Assembly: GCA_031404815.1 (NCBI GenBank)
Contig: JANNIH010000016.1
Span: 45,897-109,896, forward strand
Direction: 5' to 3'
Source of the DNA: DASYKS01 sp031404815
Lineage (GTDB): Bacteria; Acidobacteriota; Thermoanaerobaculia; Multivoradales; UBA5704
DNA: 64,000 bases
The notes below the pieces were generated by a model. That model did not search any database. It was not told the origin of the DNA and worked only from the letters and a program-made list of their open reading frames with translations. Made by a program: the position numbers and the translations under genes. This document shows, piece by piece, positions 1 through 8,144 of this stretch. Position 1 is the first letter of the stretch. Every line of letters starts with the position of its first letter.

Positions 1-821
1 ACATCCTGGAGGAGAGCGAGCGGCGCGGGCTGCTGCGACTGGGGATGCGGATCGTCGAGGCGACCAGCGGCAACACCGGCATCGCGTTCTCGTACTTCGC
101 GCGCGAAAAGGGGTATCCCGTCACGATCGTGATGCCCGAGGACATGACGGAGGAGAGGAAGGAGATGATCCGCGCGCTCGGCGCCGATTTGATCCTCTGC
201 TCGGCAACCGGGAGCTTCACGGAAGCCGCCGCGATCCGCGACCGGCTCGCGGCGGAGCATGGCTGGTTCAACCCGGACCAGTTCTCGAATCCCCTGAACG
301 CGGAGTGCCACGAAAAGACGACCGGCGAGGAGCTGGTCCGCCAGACCGCGGGTCGGCGAATAGACGCGTTCGTCGCGGGGGTCGGAACGGGCGGGACGGT
401 GATCGGGGTCGGCCGACGGTTGCGGCAAGATTTTCCCCACGTCCGGATCGTTGCGGTCGAGCCGGCTGAATCCGCGGTGATGAGCGGCGGCCCGCCCGGA
501 GCGCACGGCATTTCGGGGATCGGCGACGGGTTTATCCCCGCGCTCGCAAGCGACGGCAAGGGCGGGGTCCATCCGCTGATCGACGAGGTGATCCGGATTT
601 CGACCGCCGACGCACTCGCCGCCGCCCAAGACATCCGCACGCGCCACGGCTTCTGCGTCGGCGTTTCCGCTGGAGCCAACTACCTCGCCGCCCGGCAGCT
701 CGCGGAGCGCTTTGCGTCCGTGGCGACAATTTTTCCGGATGGCTACACCAAATACCAATCGCGCGGCCTCACCCATTGCGCCCCGGGGAGCTGTCCGTAC
801 GAGCACAGCCTGCCGGTGTAG
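1..821 (+). CDS. Cysteine synthase family PLP enzyme (5' end cut off by window)
   Basis: Open reading frame entering from the left edge (first full codon at base 3). PLP-dependent beta-replacement enzyme of the CysK/CysM/cystathionine beta-synthase group, which makes cysteine or cystathionine from activated serine in the cytoplasm. The TSGNTG substrate-binding loop is near base 60, the glycine-rich phosphate-binding GTGGT near base 388 and the late SAGAN motif near base 667. The PLP-binding lysine should lie just upstream, outside the window. No CBS domain follows; the protein ends with a short Cys-containing tail (HCAPGSC). CysK, CysM and the catalytic core of CBS cannot be told apart from this piece. 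The next gene is convergent, 19 bp away. Confidence 0.9.
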   Translation, partial: ILEESERRGLLRLGMRIVEATSGNTGIAFSYFAREKGYPVTIVMPEDMTEERKEMIRALGADLILCSATGSFTEAAAIRDRLAAEHGWFNPDQFSNPLNAECHEKTTGEELVRQTAGRRIDAFVAGVGTGGTVIGVGRRLRQDFPHVRIVAVEPAESAVMSGGPPGAHGISGIGDGFIPALASDGKGGVHPLIDEVIRISTADALAAAQDIRTRHGFCVGVSAGANYLAARQLAERFASVATIFPDGYTKYQSRGLTHCAPGSCPYEHSLPV

Positions 822-840
822 AGACCCGCGAGCCCGGCCC

Positions 841-2793
841 CTAAAACCCCAACGTCCCGTTCTCGCGGGCAAACCCCAGTTGTTGAGCGAGCGGATCGCG
901 CGGGTAGCCGATCGCGACATCCACGATCTCGCCCGCGCCGTCGCGCACGGGGGTGAGTTCGGCGTAGACGCCGGAAAAGTAGGTCGGGATCTCCATCCGG
1001 CGATAGCGGGCGATCACGTCATCGCGCACGCCTGAGTCGAAACGGATGGCATAGCGCTCGACCAGCCGGCGACCCGCCTTGATGTCTCCGGTCGCCTTGA
1101 TTCGCATCACTTCGGAAAGGAGCCGGCCGACCGCGGCGCGCGCGGCGTCGTAGTCGCGAATGTCGATGTACCAGTGTCCGTTCCGCTCGAAGCGGACGAA
1201 CGCGCCCTGCTCGATCAGGGAGTTCACGATCAGCAGCCGATTGCGGTCGTGGTCCTCTTCGACCGCGTCCCCCTCCGGATAGCGGTTGAGGGTGGTGAGG
1301 GCCACCCGGGCGAGCTGGCGATAGCATTCGCGCCCGACTTCCTCCACATCGTCCACGCCGAGTTCCGCGAGCTTCGGATCGAAGCAGTGCCAGTAGGCGA
1401 CCAGGTCGGCGCGCGTCTCTTCGAGGGTCGAGTAGACCTCGGCCAGGTGGACGCTCGGGTCCCCTTCGATCTCGCACCGGCCGGAGCCATGGCCGAGGAT
1501 CTCGTGCAGCGCCACGTGCAGCTCGTGTGCGATCTTGCCCCAGCGCGCGAACGCCTCCACCTGATCCGGCTCGGGCGAGAACTCTAGAGCCACCCGGGCG
1601 CCACGGACGCTGCCGATCGCCGCCATGGAGGACGAAAACAGCATGCTCTTCGAGCCGCGGGTGGCGCGCAGCTCCTCTTCGTTCGGCAGGTTGACGCCGA
1701 TCGCCGAGGCATGAAAATCGCCGGTCGCGATCAGCGTCTCCGAAGCCTTGCCGACCGGCGCGATCACTTCGAGCTTCTTCCACCGGTCGTCCCACGGCAT
1801 CCGATGCTCGAAATAGAGCGCGTGGGCCGCGATGCCACGCATCAGCGGATCGAGCTGCCGATCGCGCACGGTGACCACCATCTGCGCCGACCCCTTGGCG
1901 CCGCGCGCATCGCGATAGACCTCGATGAACCCTGCGGCGAAATCGACCTCGCCGTCGCTTTCGAGCCACAACGTGTTGTAGGCGAGCCAATCTTCGGGCG
2001 CCCCGGTCTCGAAGAAGTGGGCGAGCGCGCGAAGGGCGGCGGCTTGGGGCTCGGGCGCATGTTCCGCCGCGGCGCGCAGCTCGGCGTTCGCCGCGGCCAG
2101 CTCTTGGGCGTAGAGCCCGGGCGGAACCTTTCTGTCGGCGGTGCCCGCGCGGTAGACCTCTTCGAAGAGAGTGCTGTCGCGCTTCACCAGCCGCGAGTTG
2201 AGCGGATACCGCTCGGCAAAGCCGTCGAGATCCGCGAGCCGCACGCCGGAGTAGAGGTTTGTGGCCGACGCTTCCAGCCGATCGAGCCCTGCGGGCGGGT
2301 TCTTCTCGGTCAGCATCGCGGCGAAGCCCGGATCGAACAGGGGAGCCTCAAGATCGGCGAGGAGTCGGTCGAGTTCGGCACCGGTTCCGAGCGCCGCACC
2401 CATCGCCCGCGCATGGTTCGCGGCATGGGCGAGATCGGCCGCGGTGAAGTCCGGCAGGAACTTCCGACCCGTCGCCTCGTTGCGGTTGCCGCCGTTGGCC
2501 AAGAACAGCCTCGCGTAATCGAGGATCGGCCGCTTGAATGCCTGCGGCAGCCGCTCCGGCATCTCGACCAACGCCCCGAGCAGCCTTTTGGCGCCCAGGC
2601 CATAGTCCGCCATCTGGTCGTAGTAGATCGGATCGAGCTGCACAGCGGCTCGCACCAGATGGAATGCGACGAGCTTCTCGGAAAGCGAAAGAGCCGCAAA
2701 GCTCGGCGCTTCGAGCTGAATGAACGAACGATCGCCGAGGCGCAGGACCTCGTGGGTGGGGGTCTCGGTTTGGGTCAGGGGGGCCGTGGGCAT
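841..2793 (-). CDS. Dipeptidyl-peptidase III-like zinc peptidase (family M49)
   Basis: About 650 residues. The M49 zinc signature HEILGH (HEXXGH, about residues 429-434) is followed about 28 residues later by the second motif EETRAD, which supplies the third zinc ligand in this family. These enzymes remove dipeptides from the N-terminus of oligopeptides, normally in the cytoplasm; no signal peptide is seen. I chose the ATG at 2793, preceded by GGAG at 7 bases. The reading frame stays open for 45 more codons upstream, but that extension (FDFAQG...LSEVEA) is the translation of an intergenic palindrome at 2847-2920. Family assignment is secure; the natural substrate is unknown. Confidence 0.9.
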   Translation of the reverse strand: MPTAPLTQTETPTHEVLRLGDRSFIQLEAPSFAALSLSEKLVAFHLVRAAVQLDPIYYDQMADYGLGAKRLLGALVEMPERLPQAFKRPILDYARLFLANGGNRNEATGRKFLPDFTAADLAHAANHARAMGAALGTGAELDRLLADLEAPLFDPGFAAMLTEKNPPAGLDRLEASATNLYSGVRLADLDGFAERYPLNSRLVKRDSTLFEEVYRAGTADRKVPPGLYAQELAAANAELRAAAEHAPEPQAAALRALAHFFETGAPEDWLAYNTLWLESDGEVDFAAGFIEVYRDARGAKGSAQMVVTVRDRQLDPLMRGIAAHALYFEHRMPWDDRWKKLEVIAPVGKASETLIATGDFHASAIGVNLPNEEELRATRGSKSMLFSSSMAAIGSVRGARVALEFSPEPDQVEAFARWGKIAHELHVALHEILGHGSGRCEIEGDPSVHLAEVYSTLEETRADLVAYWHCFDPKLAELGVDDVEEVGRECYRQLARVALTTLNRYPEGDAVEEDHDRNRLLIVNSLIEQGAFVRFERNGHWYIDIRDYDAARAAVGRLLSEVMRIKATGDIKAGRRLVERYAIRFDSGVRDDVIARYRRMEIPTYFSGVYAELTPVRDGAGEIVDVAIGYPRDPLAQQLGFARENGTLGF

Positions 2794-2846
2794 CTGGATC
2801 TCCGGAGTTTCGTGGCGGGGGAACGGTACCACCACCGGCGGGCGGG

Positions 2847-2920
2847 CTTCGACTTCGCTTAAGCCGGCGGGCCGACCCGTGCGCGAAGTCTCCGGTCCCG
2901 GTCCCTGAGCGAAGTCGAAG
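2847..2920. repeat. Intergenic palindromic element (FDFAQG/LSEVEA type)
   Basis: Inverted repeat with arms 2847-2863 and 2904-2920 built on CTTCGACTTCGCT and its complement AGCGAAGTCGAAG. Its translations (FDFAQG, LSEVEA) are commonly seen as false N-terminal extensions in GC-rich genomes. It lies between two divergent genes, upstream of the M49 peptidase. Confidence 0.75.
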
Positions 2921-2943
2921 GGACACACTCAGCTCCCAAGGCA

Positions 2944-2955
2944 TATACTTTCACC
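2944..2955 (+). promoter_or_regulatory. -10 box of a likely leaderless promoter (Uma2 gene)
   Basis: TATACT at 2944-2949 is followed by six bases and then ATG at 2956. There is no Shine-Dalgarno sequence, so transcription would begin at or next to the start codon. The -35 region (GGACAC around 2921) is weak. Confidence 0.5.
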
Positions 2956-3543
2956 ATGTCCGTCGCCCTCTTCGACCCGCCGCCGAGCTACTTGCCCATC
3001 GGCCTTGGCCCTTACCGGGCCGAGGATTACGCAGCGCTGCCCGACGAGCCGCGTTGCGAGCTGATCCTGGGAAGGTTCTACTTGATGCCGAGTCCTACCG
3101 CGTCCCATCAGCTCGTCGTGTTCCTTCTCGGTCGCCAGTTCTACGGGATCGCGCGCACCACAGGCGGCAAGGCCTTTATCGCGCCGCTCGACGTCACCCT
3201 GGCCGATCACTCGGTCGTCCAGCCGGATGTCGTCTACGTCGCTCCCGAAAATCTCGGGATCGTCGGCGACTTCATCACCGGCGCGCCCGATCTCGTGGTC
3301 GAAGTCCTCTCGCTCGGCACCGCGCGCCGCGACCGCGGCGAAAAGCTCGGGCTCTATGCCCAATCCGGAGTTCGGGAGTATTGGCTGGTCGACCGAACGA
3401 CGCAGCAGATCGAGTTCCTGGTCAACCGAGACGGGGCGTTCGTGGTCGTTTTGCCGGAGGGAGCCACCTACCGTTCAAACGGACTCGCCGGGGTGGAGAT
3501 CGATCTGGCGGCGTTCTGGGCGGAAGTGGATGAGGCGTTGTAA
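2956..3543 (+). CDS. Uma2 family (DUF820) PD-(D/E)XK nuclease-like protein
   Basis: 195 residues. The nuclease-like core is clear: PDVVYV, then DLVVEVLS (the D...E-x-x pair of the PD-(D/E)XK fold), a basic stretch, and the family block REYWLVD. Uma2 proteins are abundant in cyanobacteria, Acidobacteria and other large genomes; their biological role is not established although the fold predicts DNA cleavage. The gene starts directly after a TATACT box without a ribosome-binding site. A second Uma2 gene lies at 17433-18008. Confidence 0.88.
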   Translation: MSVALFDPPPSYLPIGLGPYRAEDYAALPDEPRCELILGRFYLMPSPTASHQLVVFLLGRQFYGIARTTGGKAFIAPLDVTLADHSVVQPDVVYVAPENLGIVGDFITGAPDLVVEVLSLGTARRDRGEKLGLYAQSGVREYWLVDRTTQQIEFLVNRDGAFVVVLPEGATYRSNGLAGVEIDLAAFWAEVDEAL

Positions 3544-3578
3544 GGCGTCGAGTGATTGGTTCGGGAGGGTCGGGAGAC

Positions 3579-3755
3579 ATGAGCGATTCTGATTTGAGCG
3601 AGGTCGGAGGTCAGGGCATCTCGGAAACCGTCGAAGAGTGGGAGCTCCAACAGCGCCGTGCCAAGGCGATCGACGCACTGCTCATTTTCCGTAAAAGCCT
3701 GCCCAAGATGACCGCCGCCGAACTCGCCCGTGCACGGCGGCGGGGCCGCCCCTGA
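3579..3755 (+). CDS. Small hypothetical protein (about 58 aa)
   Basis: Begins 35 bp after the Uma2 stop; ATG at 3579 follows a GGGAGG-rich stretch. The product is charged and probably helical (a WELQQRRAKAIDALLIFRKS segment) and ends in a basic RARRRGRP tail. No family is recognised. Length and position would suit a small regulator or antitoxin-like partner of the Uma2 gene, but there is no direct support. Confidence 0.45.
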   Translation: MSDSDLSEVGGQGISETVEEWELQQRRAKAIDALLIFRKSLPKMTAAELARARRRGRP

Positions 3756-3877
3756 AGGTTGTTGGCTACGCCGCAGTTGTCAATGCCGGCCTGTAGTCCG
3801 GCGCAGGTAAGGACGGAGCTTGCCCCCGCGCGTAAGACAAGTTCTGGTCCCGCCGTTCCTGCCTACCCGCGATTCGG

Positions 3878-3889
3878 TAGTCTAGACTA
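3878..3889. promoter_or_regulatory. Perfect 12-bp palindrome upstream of TIR-KAP gene
   Basis: TAGTCTAGACTA is a perfect palindrome 40 bp before the TTG start at 3930. It contains TAGTCT/TAGACT, which resembles the -10 boxes elsewhere in the window, so it may be promoter, operator or both. The remaining intergenic DNA (3756-3929) shows nothing else. Confidence 0.35.
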
Positions 3890-3929
3890 GAGAGACTTCG
3901 CGAGAGAAAAGTAGGCTGGGGGAGGTCGC

Positions 3930-6452
3930 TTGACGGAACCAGGGCCGGTCGGTGGGGATGAAGGGAAACATCGAGAAGACTTCGCTTACGACGTTTTCCT
4001 GAGCTTCGCGTCAGCCGATAGCGAAAGAGCAGAGGCGGTCGTTAGGACCCTGCGGGAGGGAGGTCTTCGGGTCTTCTGGGCGCCTGACTCGGAGGGTAGC
4101 GAGCCTGGCCGCGACTTCACCGACACAATCGAAACAAGCCTGGTCAGGAGTCAGCACTTTGTGCTGTTCTGGACAAGCCAGGCGAAAGAATCTGGTTGGG
4201 TCCAGGCTGAGTACAAGGCGTTTTATAGCCAGGTCTACATCAGGGCAAAAGGAACCCGGCGGTTCGTCATCTTTGCGGATGGCCAGGAGCCGATCTCTAC
4301 CCTGCCGCTACTCCTCCGCAACCTACAAATCGCACGGTCGGCCAAGGAGCTGGTCGCTCGGCTCGGTGGAATTGTTTCGTCAACCGATTCGAGAGCCTCA
4401 GGCCCTGCGTCCGGGCCCGCGACTTCTCAAATCCCAGACTCTCCTTCCGTTTCCGGCGCCCTGTCCCGCCTAGTCCAGGTCGGCGACGTGCCGCCGTTCG
4501 CGCTCGTGCGCGAGATCTTGGTCAACCATCGAGAGTATGGGGCAGGCCGAGGGGAAAATGTCGGACATCTCCCCGGTCCGGCCTCTGGAGTTTCGAAGCC
4601 TGCGTCCGCCTGGCTGGCCGAGGTCCACGAGCTATTTGGTCCAGAAAGGGTATCGAGGCTCCCTGGCCGCCTCCTGATCCTTGGTCTCGCGCACTTGGAG
4701 CCCCAGCTCGCGGAGTACCTCGAAGCACAGGACGGTTTTCTCACCGCGCTCCGCGCCGAACTCAAGGAGCCCTTCGAATCTCTCCTTCTGCCGCAAGCCA
4801 AGAGCGAAGTGCCCGCCGTCCCTCCTCCAGCTGAAACTCCAACCGCCCCTCCGCCGATCAACGATCCCGCCACCTTCCACCTCGACAGCCCCGCAATCGA
4901 CGACCGCCTCGGACGCCGGGGTTTTGCGCGCGCACTCGCGATTCGCTTGGAACGGATCTGGCGCGAGATGAATCCGCAAGATCGCCCATCCGATCGGCCG
5001 GTGCCGCAGGGAAGTTTCGTGCTGCACCTGCACGGTCCATGGGGATCGGGGAAGAGCTCGATCCTGGAAATGTTGCGCCGCGAGCTGCGGCCGGAGGGGA
5101 AGACCGCGGCGCCCACAGTCGCGTCACCCTGGGTGGTTGTCGATTTCAACGCCTGGCAAAACCAGCGGCTCGCCCCCCCTTGGTGGCCGTTGCTCGATGG
5201 GATCTTTCGCCAGTCGGCGCGCCAAGTTCCTTGGGCGCGGCGCTGGTGGCTAAGAGCTTGCGAGGGCCTCTGGCGCTTCTCGACCAAGAGGCGGGACCTT
5301 CTTGTGTTCGGCGCGCTCTTTTTGGTTCTAGGCTTCCTCGGCTATCGCTTCCTTCGCCCTGCGCTCATCGAGCAGCTCGCAAAGGGGCTGGGCGACATGG
5401 GCGCCTCTGCGGGGCACATTTCCGACATCGTGGCCGTGCTCACTCTCGTGACCAGTTGGATCTGGCTGGGTAGCCGCTCCCTGGTCTCGGGCTCGGCTCG
5501 CGCCGCGCAGAGCTTCCTCGATTCGGCGACCGATCCGATGGATCGCATCCAGCGCCATTTCCAGACAATGGTGCGCACGGTGAAACGACCGATCGCGGTC
5601 TTCGTCGACGATCTCGACCGCTGCCAGGCGGGCTATGTGGTCCAGCTGCTCGAAGGGATTCAGACCCTATTCCGCGATCCGCGCGTGGTCTATGTCATAG
5701 CCGCCGATCAACGCTGGCTGCACGCCTGTTTCGAGAAGACCTACGAGGAGTTTACCGAGAGTGTGCGCGAGCCCGGGCGGCGGCTCGGCTCGTTGTTCTT
5801 GGAAAAAGCGTTCGAGATCTCGGTCGCGTTGCCGAAACTTTCGCCCGGCGCGCGCGCCGAGTACTGGCGCTATTTGCTGGGCGGCGACCCGGCTCAGGCC
5901 GAGAAGCGACTCGCCGTGCTCGAACAGGAAGCGCGGGCCGAGTTCCGTCAGGATCGGAGCGAACAGCAGGTGGTCGCGCGGTTGGACGAAAGCCAAGGAG
6001 CGGCGGAGGCGGACGATCCGCTCCGGGCGCAGGCGCGGCGCCAGGTCGCGGTCGAGCAGCTCGCGAGCGCAGCGGTCGAGAAAGACGTCTCGTACTTTCT
6101 CCAGCCATTCGCGCCACTGCTAGAACCGAATCCCCGTTCGATGAAACGGCTGCTCAACGCCTACGCGATCCGGCGCGATCTCGCGATCCTCTCGGGGCTC
6201 GATGTGCTCGGCGACGAAGGGCGGCGGAAGAAGCTCGCGCTCTGGACGATCCTCGCGCTTCGCTGGCCTGCGCTCGAAGATTTTCTGCGAGATAAGGCCG
6301 GAGGGGATGATGCCGAGCCGGGCGCCGAAGTCGCCGCGCTTCTAGCGAGTCGTGAAGTGGCGGAGGTGGTCGAAGGGCGCGAACTCGGTGGGCCGCTTAC
6401 TCTCGACGATTTGAAGGAGTTGCTCGGCTTCGGGGGAGGGAACACCGGGTAG
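3930..6452 (+). CDS. TIR-domain / KAP P-loop NTPase fusion, probable defence protein
   Basis: 840 residues; TTG start with a strong GGGGGAGG site. Residues ~19-150 form a TIR domain (YDVFLSFASAD; conserved Glu ~94 in WVQAEY, the NADase-type position). Residues ~150-320 are a linker with a helical piece I do not recognise. Residues ~320-840 are a KAP-type P-loop NTPase: Walker A GPWGSGKSS (~369-377), two membrane segments (~455-475 and ~499-516) between Walker A and B as is typical of KAP, Walker B IAVFVDDLDRC (~556-565), then YVIAADQRWL. KAP NTPases act at the inner face of the membrane; bacterial TIR domains in immune proteins usually degrade NAD+. Inference: a one-gene abortive-infection sensor (KAP) and effector (TIR). 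It is flanked by a Uma2 gene and gene-poor DNA, as expected for an accessory locus. Confidence 0.88.
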   Translation: MTEPGPVGGDEGKHREDFAYDVFLSFASADSERAEAVVRTLREGGLRVFWAPDSEGSEPGRDFTDTIETSLVRSQHFVLFWTSQAKESGWVQAEYKAFYSQVYIRAKGTRRFVIFADGQEPISTLPLLLRNLQIARSAKELVARLGGIVSSTDSRASGPASGPATSQIPDSPSVSGALSRLVQVGDVPPFALVREILVNHREYGAGRGENVGHLPGPASGVSKPASAWLAEVHELFGPERVSRLPGRLLILGLAHLEPQLAEYLEAQDGFLTALRAELKEPFESLLLPQAKSEVPAVPPPAETPTAPPPINDPATFHLDSPAIDDRLGRRGFARALAIRLERIWREMNPQDRPSDRPVPQGSFVLHLHGPWGSGKSSILEMLRRELRPEGKTAAPTVASPWVVVDFNAWQNQRLAPPWWPLLDGIFRQSARQVPWARRWWLRACEGLWRFSTKRRDLLVFGALFLVLGFLGYRFLRPALIEQLAKGLGDMGASAGHISDIVAVLTLVTSWIWLGSRSLVSGSARAAQSFLDSATDPMDRIQRHFQTMVRTVKRPIAVFVDDLDRCQAGYVVQLLEGIQTLFRDPRVVYVIAADQRWLHACFEKTYEEFTESVREPGRRLGSLFLEKAFEISVALPKLSPGARAEYWRYLLGGDPAQAEKRLAVLEQEARAEFRQDRSEQQVVARLDESQGAAEADDPLRAQARRQVAVEQLASAAVEKDVSYFLQPFAPLLEPNPRSMKRLLNAYAIRRDLAILSGLDVLGDEGRRKKLALWTILALRWPALEDFLRDKAGGDDAEPGAEVAALLASREVAEVVEGRELGGPLTLDDLKELLGFGGGNTG

Positions 6453-6968
6453 GCATAGCGGCTTGCCTCTTGGAGATCCAAAGGGGCTCAAAGGGCGAAC
6501 GAAGACCAGAAGGTACAGGCAGGTACCCCCGGGAACGCCGAGCACCAGCTCGGCACCGAAGCGGCGAAGATCGCTCAAACTGCCGAGCCGCCGGCCGGCG
6601 CCTATCGCGTGCGCGACCGCCAGTAACCAGGTCGCCGTCGGTTGTGGGCGAAAGCGACGATTCGGACAGCGCCGGGATCAACCCGGAAGATGAGCCCGAA
6701 TGGAAATCGGCGCAGGGGCAGGCGCCTGTGAATGGCGTCCAACTTCACCCCCAGGTTGGGTTGAAGGCTTCGACCATGGGGTTTAGCCGCGATCTCCTCA
6801 CGGCTGCCAAGAGATCGGATTCGTCATGAAAGGTGGGGCGGTGGTGCGGGGGGTGGAGTAGAGGTCGAAAGCCGCTTCCGCGGGCGGAACCTGATTCCAT
6901 AAGGCCGAAATGCGCGCGCCGCCGCCGAACGCCGGGCGCCGCAACGGCCCAGGAGATTCGGTGGCGCC
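6453..6968. other. Gene-free stretch after the TIR-KAP gene
   Basis: No convincing gene on either strand. Short open frames overlap each other and have arginine/proline-rich, non-protein-like composition. It contains one copy of a 27-bp repeat (6528-6554) and leads into the ~20-bp array at 6969. It could hold decayed coding sequence, but I recognise none. Confidence 0.5.
6528..6554. repeat. 27-bp dispersed repeat, copy 1
   Basis: Identical to 17362-17388. The core GCCGAGCACCAGCTCGGC is a hairpin (GCCGAGC, four-base loop, GCTCGGC) preceded by CCCGGGAAC. Both copies lie just downstream of a stop codon (76 and 18 bp), as expected for an intergenic REP or transcript-end element. Confidence 0.75.
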
Positions 6969-7331
6969 GACCCGCTTTCCGGCGCAGGAAACGGCTACCG
7001 CCGTCCGAAAGCGGCTATCCGAGCTCGATGGCCGCTATCGCGAGCCGCCCGCTCGCCATCCAGGAGACGATCGTCGCCATCCGGCGCCGATTCCCGCCAT
7101 GCGCGGCGGATAGCGGCCATCTACGCCCGATAGAGCGCCCTGCCGGGTAGACCCTCGCTATCGCCGAGGGATCGTCGCTTTCTAGGGTCGAGAGCCGCTA
7201 TACGGACGCGATGGCGGATTCCGCGGCCCGACGGCAGGTTGTACGGCGCCGATGGCCGTGTTCGCTGCGCGATGGCGGATTCACAGCGCCGATCGTCGCT
7301 TTCCTCGGCGCGATAGCGCTTCTTCGCGGGC
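6969..7331. repeat. Degenerate array of ~18 units, 20-21 bp period
   Basis: Contiguous units beginning with GAT or GAC can be laid out at 7069, 7089, 7109, 7129, 7149, 7169, 7189, 7210, 7230, 7251, 7271, 7291 and 7312, with more worn units from 6969. Typical units read GATGGCGGATTCCGCGGCCC and GATCGTCGCTTTCCTCGGCGC (21). Mean period is 20.2 bp. Because most units are 20 bp, the frame shifts at each unit, so this is not a coding repeat. There are no spacers and no conserved repeat, so it is not CRISPR. Two similar arrays lie at 37605 and 62891. Confidence 0.8.
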
Positions 7332-7430
7332 AGAGGCCTCGTCCGTGATGCAGACTTCGAGCGTAGCGTCGCGCACGCAGGGCCGGGAGCCGCGTCGCCC
7401 GACCTCAACGACTTATGCCGCTCTGCGACG

Positions 7431-7459
7431 TTGACAGCGGCGCCCGCCCCTTCTAGGCT
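7431..7459 (+). promoter_or_regulatory. Sigma-70-like promoter, TTGACA-N17-TAGGCT
   Basis: TTGACA at 7431-7436, a 17-base spacer and TAGGCT at 7454-7459: the clearest promoter in the window. Transcription would start near 7466, giving a leader of about 100 nt before the ATG at 7569. Confidence 0.65.
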
Positions 7460-7568
7460 CCGCCCGACTTTCCTTGGAAGCACCCTTGGCGTAGCGCCGT
7501 CTCTCCGGTGGTGGTGGAGTGGCGGGGCTGGGCTTCTTTCGATTCTTCGATCGGGGAGGGACAACATC

Positions 7569-7748
7569 ATGGCCGGACAGAGTGGCAAAGCGCCGAAGAA
7601 CATCACCTGGATCATCTGCCTCGTTCTCTACGTCATCGCCCTGGTAGCTCACTTCGGTCTCGCACCGATCCCCGGCAATATCGCGACCTGGTCGTGGATC
7701 ATCGGCTTCGGCCTGCTGCTCGTGGCGGTGAGGGTGAAGGGGCTGTAG
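7569..7748 (+). CDS. Small two-pass membrane protein (59 aa)
   Basis: ATG at 7569 follows GGGGAGGG at a good distance. Two hydrophobic segments are seen: residues ~13-29 (ITWIICLVLYVIALVAHF) and ~38-55 (TWSWIIGFGLLLVAVRV), joined by a short loop GLAPIPGN. No family or function is recognised. It has its own consensus promoter and lies just beyond the ~20-bp array. Confidence 0.7.
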   Translation: MAGQSGKAPKNITWIICLVLYVIALVAHFGLAPIPGNIATWSWIIGFGLLLVAVRVKGL

Positions 7749-7825
7749 AGGGAGCGTTCCGCCGGGTCCTGTTCGGCGTCAACAGGGCTCACGTTTCGTG
7801 CGCCCTGTTGGGCAGGCTCATTCGA

Positions 7826-7854
7826 TTGACGACTCTCGGTCCAGGCCGTAGGCT
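7826..7854 (+). promoter_or_regulatory. Leaderless-type promoter, TTGACG-N17-TAGGCT
   Basis: TTGACG at 7826-7831, a 17-base spacer and TAGGCT at 7849-7854; then six bases and the ATG at 7861. No Shine-Dalgarno sequence, so a leaderless mRNA is predicted. Confidence 0.6.
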
Positions 7855-7860
7855 ACAGCG

Positions 7861-8124
7861 ATGAAAATCGAGACCACGGTTTCGCTTTCCGAGGAAATCC
7901 TCGCCGCCCTGAGTCGCCGCGCACCGGACGCTCAACACCGATCCGAGATCGTCGAGGCAGCTCTGCGAGCCTACCTGCTGAGGCTACGAAAGCGCGGTTC
8001 CTCGGGCGACTTGGAGATCATCAACGCGAACGCCGCCGAACTCAACGCGGAGGCCGAAGACGTGCTCTCCTACCAGGCGCTCGCGGTCGCGCTCGATTTG
8101 GTGGACGACCTCCCAGCCAACTGA
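7861..8124 (+). CDS. Ribbon-helix-helix (CopG-type) antitoxin-like protein
   Basis: 87 residues. The first ~45 residues fit a ribbon-helix-helix DNA-binding domain: the beta strand KIETTVSLSEEIL, then helices ending RSEIVEAALRAYL. The acidic C-terminal half (EIINANAAELNAEAEDVL) is like antitoxin tails that wrap a toxin. No toxin gene lies next to it: downstream is a convergent LprI-like gene and upstream the 59-aa membrane protein. It may be an orphan antitoxin or a stand-alone autoregulator. Confidence 0.75.
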   Translation: MKIETTVSLSEEILAALSRRAPDAQHRSEIVEAALRAYLLRLRKRGSSGDLEIINANAAELNAEAEDVLSYQALAVALDLVDDLPAN

Positions 8125-8144
8125 GGGCCCCAGGCGGTGCGCTT

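Noticed and set aside
1711..2862. 383-codon plus-strand frame opposite the M49 peptidase
   Set aside because: Antisense shadow of a confidently identified gene in GC-rich DNA; composition is Arg/Gly-rich without motifs.
6470..6829. 119-codon frame that might be a transposase remnant
   Set aside because: A short tail (MGFSRDLLTAAK) looks protein-like, but there is no catalytic motif, terminal repeat or target duplication.
6969..7331. Possible CRISPR array
   Set aside because: Units are contiguous, degenerate and 20-21 bp long with no conserved repeat alternating with unique spacers, and there are no cas genes in the window. The same holds for 37605 and 62891.
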